Source: Lacicoccus halitifaciens
GTDB lineage: Bacteria; Bacillota; Bacilli; Staphylococcales; Salinicoccaceae
DNA length: 64,000 bases
Direction: 5' to 3'
Assembly: GCF_040544485.1 (NCBI RefSeq)
Contig: NZ_JBDZDV010000007.1
Span: 101,781-165,780 of the forward strand
The notes beneath the pieces were generated by a model. That model saw only the letters and a program-made list of their open reading frames with translations, was not told the DNA's origin and did not search any database. How positions within the stretch are numbered: the first letter of the stretch is position 1; each line of letters opens with the position of its first letter. A program made the position numbers and the translations under genes. Shown here one piece after another: positions 51,904-60,320 of the stretch.

Positions 51904-52536
51904 CTATAGATTCTTCATATAAAAGAATAATGCCTGTAGTTCCACTCCCAAATCAATGTTATGTACATAGATGTCCTTATCCAGATCCAGCCTGGTCGGC
52001 GTGAAGTTCAAAATGCCTTTGACACCTGCATCGACAAGCCTCTCTGCCATTTCCTGACTTGCCGATACCGGTAAAGTCAGAATCGCAACTTCCACATTTC
52101 CTTTTTCGACGATGTCCTCAAGTTCACTTTCATGATGTATCTTGACATCATTGATTTTGGTGCCGATCAGTTCCTCATTGCTGTCGAGACCTGCAACGAC
52201 ATTCATCTTATCGCTTAAATTACTGAACTTATAATTCAATAATGCGCTGCCAAGGTTGCCCACACCAACAAGTATGATGTTTTTCTTGTCCGTACCCTGA
52301 ATATGTTCCATGAAAAAGTTCAAAAGACTCTTGACGTTATAACCGTATCCTTTGCGTCCAAGCTCACCGAAATATGAGAAATCCCTGCGAATCGTGGCTG
52401 AGTCGATATCCAAAGCTTCACTTATTTCTCTTGATGAGACCCTGTCAACAGCTGCCTCCTCCGCCTGCTTAAAATATCTGTAATACAGAGGTAGCCGCTT
52501 CATGGTGGCGTTAGGAATTCTCTTCTTTGTATTCAC
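51904..52536 (-). CDS. rex: redox-sensing transcriptional repressor Rex
   Basis: A 210-residue NADH/NAD sensor: winged helix (LPLYYRYFKQAEEAAVDRVS, SATIRRDFSYFGELGRKGYG) and a Rossmann domain (NIILVGVGNLGSALLNYKFS). It represses fermentative and anaerobic genes until NADH rises. The start is GTG 52536 or TTG 52542, both after AGGTG. It reads toward tatA-tatC and is divergent from the ABC-F gene. Confidence 0.95.
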   Translation of the reverse strand: MNTKKRIPNATMKRLPLYYRYFKQAEEAAVDRVSSREISEALDIDSATIRRDFSYFGELGRKGYGYNVKSLLNFFMEHIQGTDKKNIILVGVGNLGSALLNYKFSNLSDKMNVVAGLDSNEELIGTKINDVKIHHESELEDIVEKGNVEVAILTLPVSASQEMAERLVDAGVKGILNFTPTRLDLDKDIYVHNIDLGVELQALFFYMKNL

Positions 52537-52572
52537 AATCAATTACACCTGCCTGTTGTGCTAATGTAATCC

Positions 52573-52596
52573 ATTATAGCACACACCCTGCGATCT
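52573..52596 (-). promoter_or_regulatory. extended -10 promoter of rex
   Basis: Minus strand TGTGCTATAAT (TATAAT at 52578-52573 with an upstream TG). No good -35 at the usual spacing. Confidence 0.5.
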
Positions 52597-52672
52597 TACA
52601 TAATAATGTCAATGATTTTCCATCGTCTTTTTTCACATAGTATTGTAAACTGAAGGAAAGTGAGGGAATTTT

Positions 52673-54592
52673 ATGATTGTAATGCAATTGTCCAATTTAA
52701 GAAAATCTTTTGTCACCGATCTGGTCTTCGATAAAGTCACCCTCGAGGTCAAATCAGGTGAAAATATAGGCATCGTCGGTAAGAACGGTGCCGGCAAAAC
52801 GACCTTGATGAAGATCATGGCCGGTGAAATGAGTTACGACGGCGGCAGCATCAGCATGCCGAAAGGGACGTCGATCGGCTACCTGACCCAGCAGATGACG
52901 CTCGAATCGAAACTCACGGTCCGGGAGGAGATGATGCGCCCATTCGAAGACCTTCTGGCACTGCAGGAGGAAATGGATACGGTCACCCGCTGGCTTGAAG
53001 ATAATGAATATTCACATCCCCGCTATGAGGAATATGTGGATAAGCTCGCCAGGCTTCAGAATGCCTTTGAGAATGCAGACGGCTATAATATCGACTCCAG
53101 CATCAAAATGGTGCTGACCGGCCTGAATTTCGACATCGCCGATCTGGACCGTCCCGTAGATGAGTTCTCGGGCGGCCAGAAGACGAGGCTGTCACTGGCA
53201 CAGATGCTCCTCCGCAAGCCTGACGTGCTGCTCCTCGATGAACCGACCAACCATCTGGATGTGGAAACCGTCGAGTGGCTTGAGCACTATTTGAAGAATT
53301 TCCAGGGTGCGGTCGTCATCATCAGCCACGACAGGTACTTTTTGGACAAGACCGTCGATAAGATCTTTGAAGTGGAGCTTGGAAAAGGCACCCTCTATCA
53401 CTCGAATTATTCAAAGTATGTCATCGAAAAGGAAAAGCGCCACCGGCTGGAAATGAAGCAGTACGAACGTCAGCAGAAAGAGATATCGAAACTTGAAACC
53501 TTTGTTGAAAAGAATATTGCACGGGCTTCGACAAGCGGCATGGCGAAAGACAGGCGGAAAAAGCTTGAGATGATGGAAAGAGTCAATGCACCGAGGCAGG
53601 ACCATAAAAACGCCGATTTCTCATTTTCGATCCGGCGGGAAAGCGGCAATGATGTCTTCCGGGTCAAAGATCTCGCCATCGGCTATGATGAAGTGCTGAA
53701 CAGCGGCATCAGCTTCAGCGTTGAAAAAGGCGACAGGCTCGCCATACTTGGTCCGAACGGCATCGGCAAATCGACGCTTGTAAAAACCATCGCGAAGAAA
53801 ATTTCCAAAATCAGCGGGGAAATCGTTTACGGGACCAATGTCTCCATCGGCTACTACGATCAGAAACAGGCCGAGTTCACTTCCGATAAGAATGTGCTTG
53901 AAGAACTGTGGAGCGAGTATCCGGAAATGAAGGAAAGCGACATCAGAAAAATCCTGGGACGGTTTTTATTCACACAGGATGAAGTGCTGAAAAGCGTGAA
54001 TGATTTAAGCGGCGGAGAAAAGGCGAGGATACAGCTGGCAAAGCTGATGCTTGAAAAGAATAACGTCCTGATACTGGATGAGCCGACGAACCACCTGGAT
54101 ATAGACAGCAAGGAAGTGCTGGAGGATGCACTGGATGATTTTGAAGGCACGATCATCTTCGTCTCGCATGACAGATACTTCATCAACCGCATCGCCGACC
54201 GCATCCTGGAAATCCAAAAAGAGGATGTCTTCCTCGTGAACGGCGACTACGACTATTTCCTTCATAAAAAAGAGGAGAAGCGGCAGACTGAAGTGGCTCC
54301 AGCACCATCGAAGGAGAAAGATGCACCTAAAGAGAACCTGGATTACGAGGCGCAGAAAAAACTCCGTAATGAGATCAGCAGATTGAAAAAGCAGGTCAAA
54401 CAGTACGAAGAGGAAATCGCCATGCTGGAAACCGAAATCGAAGATCTGGAGGCCCAGCTTCTGGATCCTGAAATATATAATGATTACACCAAGTCCGCAG
54501 AGTTGAACACACAGCTCATCGAAAAGAATGAAAGGCTTGAGCAGGTCATGAATGAATGGGCGGAAAGTGAAGAATTGCTCACGGAATCATAG
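52673..54592 (+). CDS. ABC-F family ATPase
   Basis: A 639-residue duplicated ABC ATPase without membrane domains, typical of ribosome-associated ABC-F proteins. Walker A: GIVGKNGAGKTTLMK and AILGPNGIGKSTLVK; signatures FSGGQKTRLSLAQMLL and LSGGEKARIQLAKLML; Walker B VLLLDEPTNHLD and VLILDEPTNHLD. The linker (residues 245-310) is basic and a C-terminal coiled coil follows (KLRNEISRLKKQVKQYEEEI). It is probably a YdiF-type translation factor; nothing shows that it is an antibiotic-resistance variant. Confidence 0.93.
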   Translation: MIVMQLSNLRKSFVTDLVFDKVTLEVKSGENIGIVGKNGAGKTTLMKIMAGEMSYDGGSISMPKGTSIGYLTQQMTLESKLTVREEMMRPFEDLLALQEEMDTVTRWLEDNEYSHPRYEEYVDKLARLQNAFENADGYNIDSSIKMVLTGLNFDIADLDRPVDEFSGGQKTRLSLAQMLLRKPDVLLLDEPTNHLDVETVEWLEHYLKNFQGAVVIISHDRYFLDKTVDKIFEVELGKGTLYHSNYSKYVIEKEKRHRLEMKQYERQQKEISKLETFVEKNIARASTSGMAKDRRKKLEMMERVNAPRQDHKNADFSFSIRRESGNDVFRVKDLAIGYDEVLNSGISFSVEKGDRLAILGPNGIGKSTLVKTIAKKISKISGEIVYGTNVSIGYYDQKQAEFTSDKNVLEELWSEYPEMKESDIRKILGRFLFTQDEVLKSVNDLSGGEKARIQLAKLMLEKNNVLILDEPTNHLDIDSKEVLEDALDDFEGTIIFVSHDRYFINRIADRILEIQKEDVFLVNGDYDYFLHKKEEKRQTEVAPAPSKEKDAPKENLDYEAQKKLRNEISRLKKQVKQYEEEIAMLETEIEDLEAQLLDPEIYNDYTKSAELNTQLIEKNERLEQVMNEWAESEELLTES

Positions 54593-54681
54593 AAGAAGCG
54601 TTTGGTCAGTCCCAACCGCTTCTTTTTTCATGGCTGTTCGGTGTATAAGGTGACTAGTCAGAATTGTAGATCATCACAGAT

Positions 54682-54841
54682 TTATACACAAAAGCAAGGT
54701 GATTAGAGCGCTGTTTGAAGGAGTTATCCACAATATACACATAAAAATAGAAGTTTATCCACATTTTAACCCACAGCTGTGGGTAACTTATTCAACAGGA
54801 CTTTTAATGTTGTGCACAGGTTATCCACAGATTGTGGATAA
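54682..54841. other. cluster of DnaA boxes
   Basis: Within 160 bp of gene-free DNA lie TTATACACA (54682-54690), TTATCCACA (54724-54732, 54755-54763 and 54821-54829), the reverse box TGTGGATAA (54833-54841) and a near match TGTGGGTAA (54778-54786). The last two full boxes form an inverted pair 3 bp apart. No dnaA, dnaN or AT-rich unwinding region is next to it, so it is more likely a DnaA-titration or regulatory cluster than oriC. The rest of 54593-55021 holds nothing except a possible GTTTAA-N14-TGGTAA (sigma-B-like) at 54962-54987. Confidence 0.8.
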
Positions 54842-55021
54842 AACAAATGTTCCCTGTTGACAAACTCAAACGGAGAATAAACCGTCTGGAAACAGAATAT
54901 ATGTTCGTAATGACCGCACTTGCAAGCATCCCCCTGCTTTTCATCCGCTGCCGTGAACGGTGTTTAAAAATGACGGAATGATGGTAAACAAATTATATAA
55001 TGTTCAAAGGAGCGTGTGATA

Positions 55022-55261
55022 ATGACTGAAGAACATAAGCATCAGGCTGAAAAGATGAGGGAAGAAGCCAGGAAACAGGCTGAAGAGGGCCAGGAACAAA
55101 AAGCACAGATGAAGGAGAAGGCGCAGCCTGGGCAAGGCGACTTTAAAGATGATGATACAAAAGCCTGGGCGAAGCAGGATGAAACACAGGGCAGCAGGAA
55201 CGCCCAGGAAGATGAAATCCAGCAGGAAAAAGGCAACAACCAGTTCAACCAGTACAGATAA
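55022..55261 (+). CDS. small highly hydrophilic Gln/Glu/Lys-rich protein
   Basis: A 79-residue protein with no hydrophobic core: HKHQAEKMREEARKQAEEGQ, then QEQKAQMKEKAQPGQG and QQEKGNNQFNQYR. The composition is that of hydrophilins or intrinsically disordered stress proteins; I do not recognise a family. GGAG lies nine bases before the ATG. A GTTTAA...TGGTAA pair upstream could be a general-stress promoter, and a terminator follows. Confidence 0.7.
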   Translation: MTEEHKHQAEKMREEARKQAEEGQEQKAQMKEKAQPGQGDFKDDDTKAWAKQDETQGSRNAQEDEIQQEKGNNQFNQYR

Positions 55262-55282
55262 AATTTAAAATACCAAATTTAA

Positions 55283-55306
55283 AGAAGGCCCCCGGCCTTC
55301 TTTTTG
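55283..55306 (+). terminator. terminator after the hydrophilic protein gene
   Basis: AGAAGGCC ccc GGCCTTCT followed by TTTTG. Confidence 0.9.
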
Positions 55307-55346
55307 TTATCATTAGAATAAATAAAAGAGATGTGGAGGGATTTCA

Positions 55347-55910
55347 ATGGACAATTACAAAGTATTGCTTGCAAAACATCAGCGCCTGGAAACTCAGCGT
55401 TTGATCCTCAGACCGGTCACTTTGGAGGATGCCCAGGATATGCACGAATATGCTTCGGATGAAGAGACAACTTACTATGTATTTGAACGGCACAAATCTC
55501 ATGCTGACACGGAGAAGGCGATTGTGGAATATTTTCTGGAGCGCCCGCTTGGGAAGTACGGCATTGAACTGAAGGATTCCGGCAAAATGATCGGAACGAT
55601 TGAACTGAGAAGAAAAACCGAAGATTCGAGGGGAATCATCGGCTATACACTGAATAAAGCCCACCATGGCAAAGGGTATATGACCGAAGCCGCTGAAGCA
55701 ATATTGAAATTAGGCTTTGAAGTCCTCGGTCTTGATTGCATCGCCGCGATGTTCGACGAGCGGAACACTGCTTCCGGGAAAGTCCTTGAACGTCTCGGCA
55801 TGCGGAAGGAAGGCGTATTGAGGCATGTACATAAATGGAAACAAGGCGAATACTTCAATGATGTGTATTATTCGATACTGAAGGATGAATATGAAGAAAG
55901 GCAGTCCTGA
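55347..55910 (+). CDS. GNAT acetyltransferase (RimJ/RimL-like)
   Basis: A 187-residue acetyltransferase of the RimJ/ribosomal-protein-alanine type: LETQRLILRPVTLEDAQDMH at the start, GIIGYTLNKAHHGKGYMTEA (acetyl-CoA site, about 96-115) and NTASGKVLERLGMRKEGVLR. Substrates of this subfamily vary (ribosomal protein N-termini, small amines). GGAGGG precedes the ATG. Confidence 0.9.
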   Translation: MDNYKVLLAKHQRLETQRLILRPVTLEDAQDMHEYASDEETTYYVFERHKSHADTEKAIVEYFLERPLGKYGIELKDSGKMIGTIELRRKTEDSRGIIGYTLNKAHHGKGYMTEAAEAILKLGFEVLGLDCIAAMFDERNTASGKVLERLGMRKEGVLRHVHKWKQGEYFNDVYYSILKDEYEERQS

Positions 55911-55934
55911 AATCAGGGCTGCTTTCCACTTCAC

Positions 55935-57317
55935 TCAGATATGCACTTCATTGGTCAGTTTCACGTTTCTTGCGTGATGGCTCTCAGGAATCCTCACTTT
56001 CCCTTTCCCGAAAAGATTCTCTCTTAAGGTCGATGCTTCATATTCCGTCCTGTAACTGCCGCGCTCCTGAAGCACTGGAATGACGAGCTCGATGAAATCC
56101 TCGAAAGTTGAAGGGCTTGATGCCTGTATGATGTTGAAGCCGTCCGCATCACCTTCGTTCGCCATGGCTTCCAGTTCATCTGCAACCTGTTCAGGCGTTC
56201 CGATGACCTTAGTGGCGCCGATGCCGAGGCCGTGATGCAGTATCGCTTCCCTCACCGTCCATTTCCTTGTGGTGCTTGCGGAATATTTCTTCAGGAAACC
56301 GTGGGAGGCTTCAGTCGTAACATCCTCCACATACTCATTCGGGTCATACTTTGAAAAATCGACGCCGGTATGGCCTGAGAGCATTGCCGCCGTCCCTTCA
56401 TAGCTGACATATTTCAAAAGCTCTTCGTATTTTTCCTGTGCTTCCTCTTCCGTGCGGCCGACAATCGGCACGATTCCCGGGAATATCTTGATATCATCTG
56501 CATTTCTGCCATTCTCCACTGCACGTTCCCTCATTTCAGAGGTGAATGCCTTCAGCTCGTCAAGATCGCTTGCGAGTGTCGTAAACAGGGCTTCAGCATG
56601 TTTTGCGGCAAACTCTTTCCCTTTTGATGATGCCCCCGCCTGGAATAAGACCGGTGTGCGCTGGGCTGAGGGTTCCACCAGGTGCTCGCCCGGCACATTG
56701 AAAAATTCACCTTTATGGTTGATCGGATGCACCTTTTCAGGATTGGTATAGACTCCCGTCTCTTTATCCGCCACCACTGCGTCCTCTTCCCAGCTGTGCT
56801 CCCACAATTTATATACGACATCCATATATTCATCCGCACGATCATATCTCGTATCGTGTTTGATCTGACCCTCCATCCCGAGATTGACTGCCTCGCTGTT
56901 CAAGTAGGATGTGACGATGTTCCAGGCTACACGACCTTTGGTCAGATGATCCAATGTTGAGAAATTACGAGCCAGTTTGTAAGGTTCCGTATAAGTCGCC
57001 GAATAAGTTGCTGCAAAGCCGATATGCTTCGTGACAGCAGCCATTGCCGAAATTGGAAGCAATGGGTTGTGCAGCGGCACCTGAACAGCATTTTTAATCG
57101 CAGCATCAGAGCTGTCGCCAAACACGTCGTAAATACCCATCACATCCGCTAAAAACATTGCATCGAACTTGCCTTTTTCAAGAAGTTTCGCAAGGTCAGT
57201 CCAATAATCCAAATCACCATGACGGTGTCCCTGATCTTTCGGATGACGCCACAGGCCCGGTGAGTGCGGTGCAACAGAGTTTAAAGTGAAACCGTTCAGA
57301 CGGATTTGTTTTTTCAT
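55935..57317 (-). CDS. LLM-class flavin-dependent monooxygenase (NtaA/SnaA/DszA family)
   Basis: A 460-residue FMNH2-dependent monooxygenase related to nitrilotriacetate and dibenzothiophene-sulfone monooxygenases (LYLDYWTDLAKLLEKGKFDA-type opening, here DLDYWTDLAKLLEKGKFDAM; GRVAWNIVTSYLNSEAVNLG; PVLFQAGASSKGKEFAAKHA). A SAM-I riboswitch controls it, so oxidative release of sulfur from an organosulfur compound under methionine limitation is a reasonable inference. No flavin reductase is adjacent. Confidence 0.88.
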   Translation of the reverse strand: MKKQIRLNGFTLNSVAPHSPGLWRHPKDQGHRHGDLDYWTDLAKLLEKGKFDAMFLADVMGIYDVFGDSSDAAIKNAVQVPLHNPLLPISAMAAVTKHIGFAATYSATYTEPYKLARNFSTLDHLTKGRVAWNIVTSYLNSEAVNLGMEGQIKHDTRYDRADEYMDVVYKLWEHSWEEDAVVADKETGVYTNPEKVHPINHKGEFFNVPGEHLVEPSAQRTPVLFQAGASSKGKEFAAKHAEALFTTLASDLDELKAFTSEMRERAVENGRNADDIKIFPGIVPIVGRTEEEAQEKYEELLKYVSYEGTAAMLSGHTGVDFSKYDPNEYVEDVTTEASHGFLKKYSASTTRKWTVREAILHHGLGIGATKVIGTPEQVADELEAMANEGDADGFNIIQASSPSTFEDFIELVIPVLQERGSYRTEYEASTLRENLFGKGKVRIPESHHARNVKLTNEVHI

Positions 57318-57374
57318 AATAACCTCTCCTCATATCATTGATCAACTTAATTCTTAGTGGATAACCAGGAATAA

Positions 57375-57400
57375 AAAAAGACCTCTTCCTGAGGAAGAGG
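57375..57400 (-). terminator. riboswitch expression-platform terminator (monooxygenase)
   Basis: CCTCTTCC tg(a) GGAAGAGG followed by TC and T7 on the minus strand, between the aptamer and the monooxygenase gene. Confidence 0.85.
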
Positions 57401-57420
57401 CACTGATGAAAGCTGCTCTT

Positions 57421-57530
57421 CCTCATCTTTCAAGCATGACGCTTGTTGGAATGGGCACCTTTCAACTTTTTTAAAAGTGAGGTTGCCGCAGGATCTCAGG
57501 ACCAATTTCCTCCCCTGGCTCTCGATAAGG
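57421..57530 (-). promoter_or_regulatory. SAM-I riboswitch (S-box) upstream of the monooxygenase
   Basis: Minus strand P1 pairs CCTTATC (57530-57524) with GATGAGG (57427-57421). AGCCAGGGGAGG, GGTCCTGAGATCCTGCGGCA, ACC and AAGGTGCCCATTCC are the S-box core. Confidence 0.93.
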
Positions 57531-57557
57531 AATCTATTCATTTTTAAGTTAAGTACC

Positions 57558-57586
57558 ATACTAACAGGGTATGAATATTCTGTCAA
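57558..57586 (-). promoter_or_regulatory. promoter of the monooxygenase riboswitch
   Basis: Minus strand TTGACA (57586-57581), a 17-bp spacer and TAGTAT (57563-57558), about 27 bp before the aptamer. Confidence 0.75.
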
Positions 57587-57670
57587 ATAGTAATTTTTAG
57601 AAAATGTTTTTATGAAGAGATAATTACACAAAAGCCCTGATCTGTGGAATAGACCAGGGCGCTGAATGTG

Positions 57671-58690
57671 TTAATGTGTGTATTCTTCAATGTCTATGAA
57701 ATTGCGGCCGTTCAGATTGAGGTCTGAAAAATGATCTTTCAAATACAGCTGATATGCAGCAGCCCCGATCATCGCTGCATTGTCAGTGCAGAATTTGAGG
57801 GCCGGTATATGCAGGTTGATATTGTGCATTCTTGCGAGCTGTTCGAATCTTGCACGCAGACCGCTGTTTGCAGCCACGCCGCCTGCGATGATGAGGTGTT
57901 TGACTTTATATTCCTCAACCGCCTGCATCGTTTTGCTGGTGAGCACGTCCACCACACTGTGCTGGAATGAAGATGCGACATCTTTTGGATCCACTTCAAG
58001 GCCTTTCTGCCTGTGATTGTGGAGTGAGTTGATCACGGCGGATTTCAAACCGCTGAAACTGAAGTCATAACTGCCTTCAAGGTAGGCTCTCGGGAAATCG
58101 AATGTGTCTTTCCCCTCTTTGCTCAGCCGGTCGATATGAGGGCCGCCCGGGTAAGGGAGCCCGATGACCCGGGCCACTTTGTCATATGCTTCCCCCACTG
58201 CATCATCGCGCGTTTCACCGATGACTTCAAAATTCAGGTGGTCCTTCATGTAAATCAGCTCAGTGTGTCCGCCTGAGACGATCAAAGCCATCAATGGGAA
58301 GGTCAATTCCTCCTCCAGCTGGTTTGCATAAATATGGCCTGCGATATGATGGACGGGGATGAGGGGCAAGTCGTGCGCAAAGCTGAATGCCTTTGCTGCA
58401 TTGATGCCCACCAGAAGCGCCCCGATGAGTCCCGGTCCTTCCGTCACCGCTACAGCATCGAGCATATCCGGTGTCATGGAAGCTTCCTCCAATGCCTGCT
58501 CGATCACAAGCGTGATTGATTCCACATGGTGTCTGGAAGCGACCTCGGGCACTACGCCGCCGAACCGCTTATGGCTCTCTATCTGGCTGACGACGACATT
58601 CGACAGCAATTCACTGCCGTTCCTCACGATGCTGCACGCCGTTTCATCACAGCTTGTCTCAATGCTTAATATTGTTATATTTTCATTCAT
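57671..58690 (-). CDS. tsaD: tRNA t6A37 threonylcarbamoyltransferase TsaD
   Basis: A 339-residue ASKHA-fold enzyme that transfers threonylcarbamoyl to A37 of ANN-decoding tRNAs. SIETSCDETACSIV, the metal site VPVHHIAGHIYA, LIVSGGHTELIYM and GGVAANSGLRARFE are diagnostic. It overlaps rimI by 8 bp; tsaB and tsaE precede it in the same operon. Confidence 0.97.
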   Translation of the reverse strand: MNENITILSIETSCDETACSIVRNGSELLSNVVVSQIESHKRFGGVVPEVASRHHVESITLVIEQALEEASMTPDMLDAVAVTEGPGLIGALLVGINAAKAFSFAHDLPLIPVHHIAGHIYANQLEEELTFPLMALIVSGGHTELIYMKDHLNFEVIGETRDDAVGEAYDKVARVIGLPYPGGPHIDRLSKEGKDTFDFPRAYLEGSYDFSFSGLKSAVINSLHNHRQKGLEVDPKDVASSFQHSVVDVLTSKTMQAVEEYKVKHLIIAGGVAANSGLRARFEQLARMHNINLHIPALKFCTDNAAMIGAAAYQLYLKDHFSDLNLNGRNFIDIEEYTH

Positions 58691-59141
58691 CCAGTTTCAC
58701 CCACATGACATGTGCATCCTCTCCGGGTCCGTAATAGTCTTTCCGGATCCCCCCGTAGGAGAACCCTTCTTTTTCGTAAAGGCTTTTCGCGGAATCATTA
58801 TCGACATTCACTTCCAGGGACAGTGTCGTCGTGGATTCTGCGGAGTATTCTTTAATGAACTGCAGTAATTGATGACCAAACCCGTGACCCCGCTGGTCTT
58901 CCCTGATGGCGATTGTCGTGATCTGGCTCTGGTCGAGTATCAGCCAGAGGCCGCAGTATCCGATGATTTCAGAATCCTTCTCCATGACGAAATAATGTGC
59001 GAACTTATTGGCTGCGACTTCCCTCAGGAAAGCTTCTTTCGTCCATGATGACTTGGTGAAGGACGCTGTTTCTATCATATGGACGGCATCAATATCTTCA
59101 ATCCCCATCGGCCTTATCGTTACTGATTCTTTTCCATCCAA
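58683..59141 (-). CDS. rimI: ribosomal protein bS18-alanine N-acetyltransferase RimI
   Basis: A 152-residue GNAT protein: RPMGIEDIDAVHMIETASF, acetyl-CoA site IREDQRGHGFGHQLLQFI, and VNVDNDSAKSLYEKEGFSY. Its place between tsaB and tsaD is the conserved location of rimI. It overlaps tsaB by 22 bp. Confidence 0.93.
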   Translation of the reverse strand: MDGKESVTIRPMGIEDIDAVHMIETASFTKSSWTKEAFLREVAANKFAHYFVMEKDSEIIGYCGLWLILDQSQITTIAIREDQRGHGFGHQLLQFIKEYSAESTTTLSLEVNVDNDSAKSLYEKEGFSYGGIRKDYYGPGEDAHVMWVKLDE

Positions 59142-59758
59142 TTTTTCTCGGCCTCCGATATCCTTAAATACTCCGGCACCACTTCATGTGCGTCCACTGG
59201 TACCAAAGCGCCTCTATAATTTACAACATTGCCGATGCGGCTCATCACGTGTGTGACTTCCGCTTCGAAATTCCTTTTCAATGCAGTGTTCATGATTATC
59301 TGTGCGCCATATTTTTTTACTTCCTCATTAAATGCTGCAAAATCCATATGTTCCGGTTCCTTTATTACATCAAAAGAATTACCGTCCAGCTCATAAACTG
59401 CGCCATATACGTTTCCTCTGCGTGCATCAATCACAGGGGCGATCACCCCGCGGTAACTTGCCGCCATCACAAAAAGACTGGAGACAGTATATAAGGGGAT
59501 GTTCAATGCCACAGCAAGGGTTTTTGCCACCGTCACCCCGATTCTTATTCCGGTATAGGAGCCGGGTCCATTTGAAACGATGATTTTTTCCAACTCATTT
59601 TTCTTCACATTGACCATATCCAGCAGCTCAGCAATATATGGCATCAGTGTTTCCGAATGTGTCCTTTTTATATTGATGTTGATTTCACCCAATATTATCT
59701 CATCAGTGACTGCAATTGATAATACTTGATCGGATGTATCAATCAGTAAACTCTTCAT
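59120..59758 (-). CDS. tsaB: t6A complex subunit TsaB
   Basis: A 212-residue inactive TsaD paralogue that scaffolds the TsaBDE complex: LLIDTSDQVLSIAVTDE, VSNGPGSYTGIRIGVTVAKT and VIDARRGNVYGAVYEL. It overlaps tsaE by 20 bp. Confidence 0.95.
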   Translation of the reverse strand: MKSLLIDTSDQVLSIAVTDEIILGEININIKRTHSETLMPYIAELLDMVNVKKNELEKIIVSNGPGSYTGIRIGVTVAKTLAVALNIPLYTVSSLFVMAASYRGVIAPVIDARRGNVYGAVYELDGNSFDVIKEPEHMDFAAFNEEVKKYGAQIIMNTALKRNFEAEVTHVMSRIGNVVNYRGALVPVDAHEVVPEYLRISEAEKNWMEKNQ

Positions 59759-60203
59759 AAATTTCTTTTACCACTCTTTCATTTTTACTCCCTGTACCTT
59801 CAAGCGTTACGATCCTCTGATCATTCATTATTTTGATATCCAGAGTTATATATGACTCCGGCAGGAACTCTTCTATATATGTATACCACTCTATGATGAC
59901 TAAAGCACCGTCATTGAAATACTCATCAAACCCTAAATCTTCCTCACTGTCTTCCAATCTGTAACAATCCATATGATGAATGGGCAACTCCCCTTTATAA
60001 GACTTGATGATATTGAATGTAGGGGAAGTGATATTCCGTTTTACTCCAAGTTTTTTTCCCAGGAATTGAGCAAATGTCGTTTTTCCTGCACCCAGGTCAC
60101 CGGATAAAAGGAGCACTAAATTCGGATATGCTTTTTCGCCGAACAGCCCAGCCAATCGTTCCATATCGTTCAAGGAAGATATAATAATTTCTTTTTTCAT
60201 CAT
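59739..60203 (-). CDS. tsaE: t6A complex ATPase TsaE
   Basis: A 154-residue P-loop protein: LLLSGDLGAGKTTFAQFLGK (Walker A), TSPTFNIIKSY and the metal-site IHHMDCYRLEDSEEDLGFDE. It drives the t6A catalytic cycle. ATG 60203 has AGGAG five bases upstream (a second ATG follows directly), so the nine residues before it are dropped. First gene of the operon; a TATAAT at 60238-60233 precedes it. Confidence 0.95.
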   Translation of the reverse strand: MMKKEIIISSLNDMERLAGLFGEKAYPNLVLLLSGDLGAGKTTFAQFLGKKLGVKRNITSPTFNIIKSYKGELPIHHMDCYRLEDSEEDLGFDEYFNDGALVIIEWYTYIEEFLPESYITLDIKIMNDQRIVTLEGTGSKNERVVKEIYEEFTD

Positions 60204-60260
60204 TACGACTCCTATCCACAAGTTCCTCAACTATTATACCAAAAAACTAAAATTACATAT

Positions 60261-60287
60261 AAAAAAAGAGATCAGATTGATCTCTTT
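60261..60287 (-). terminator. terminator after the HAD phosphatase gene
   Basis: AAAGAGATCA gat TGATCTCTTT followed by T7 on the minus strand. Confidence 0.88.
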
Positions 60288-60320
60288 ACATACTACATTT
60301 GATTTCCAATAAATACAAAA

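Noticed and set aside
52673..54592. ABC-F antibiotic-resistance determinant
   Set aside because: Its location and C-terminal coiled coil fit a housekeeping YdiF-type protein; nothing specific to resistance is visible.
54682..54841. Chromosomal origin oriC
   Set aside because: No dnaA or dnaN next to it and no clear AT-rich unwinding region; the genes around are rex, ABC-F and t6A genes.
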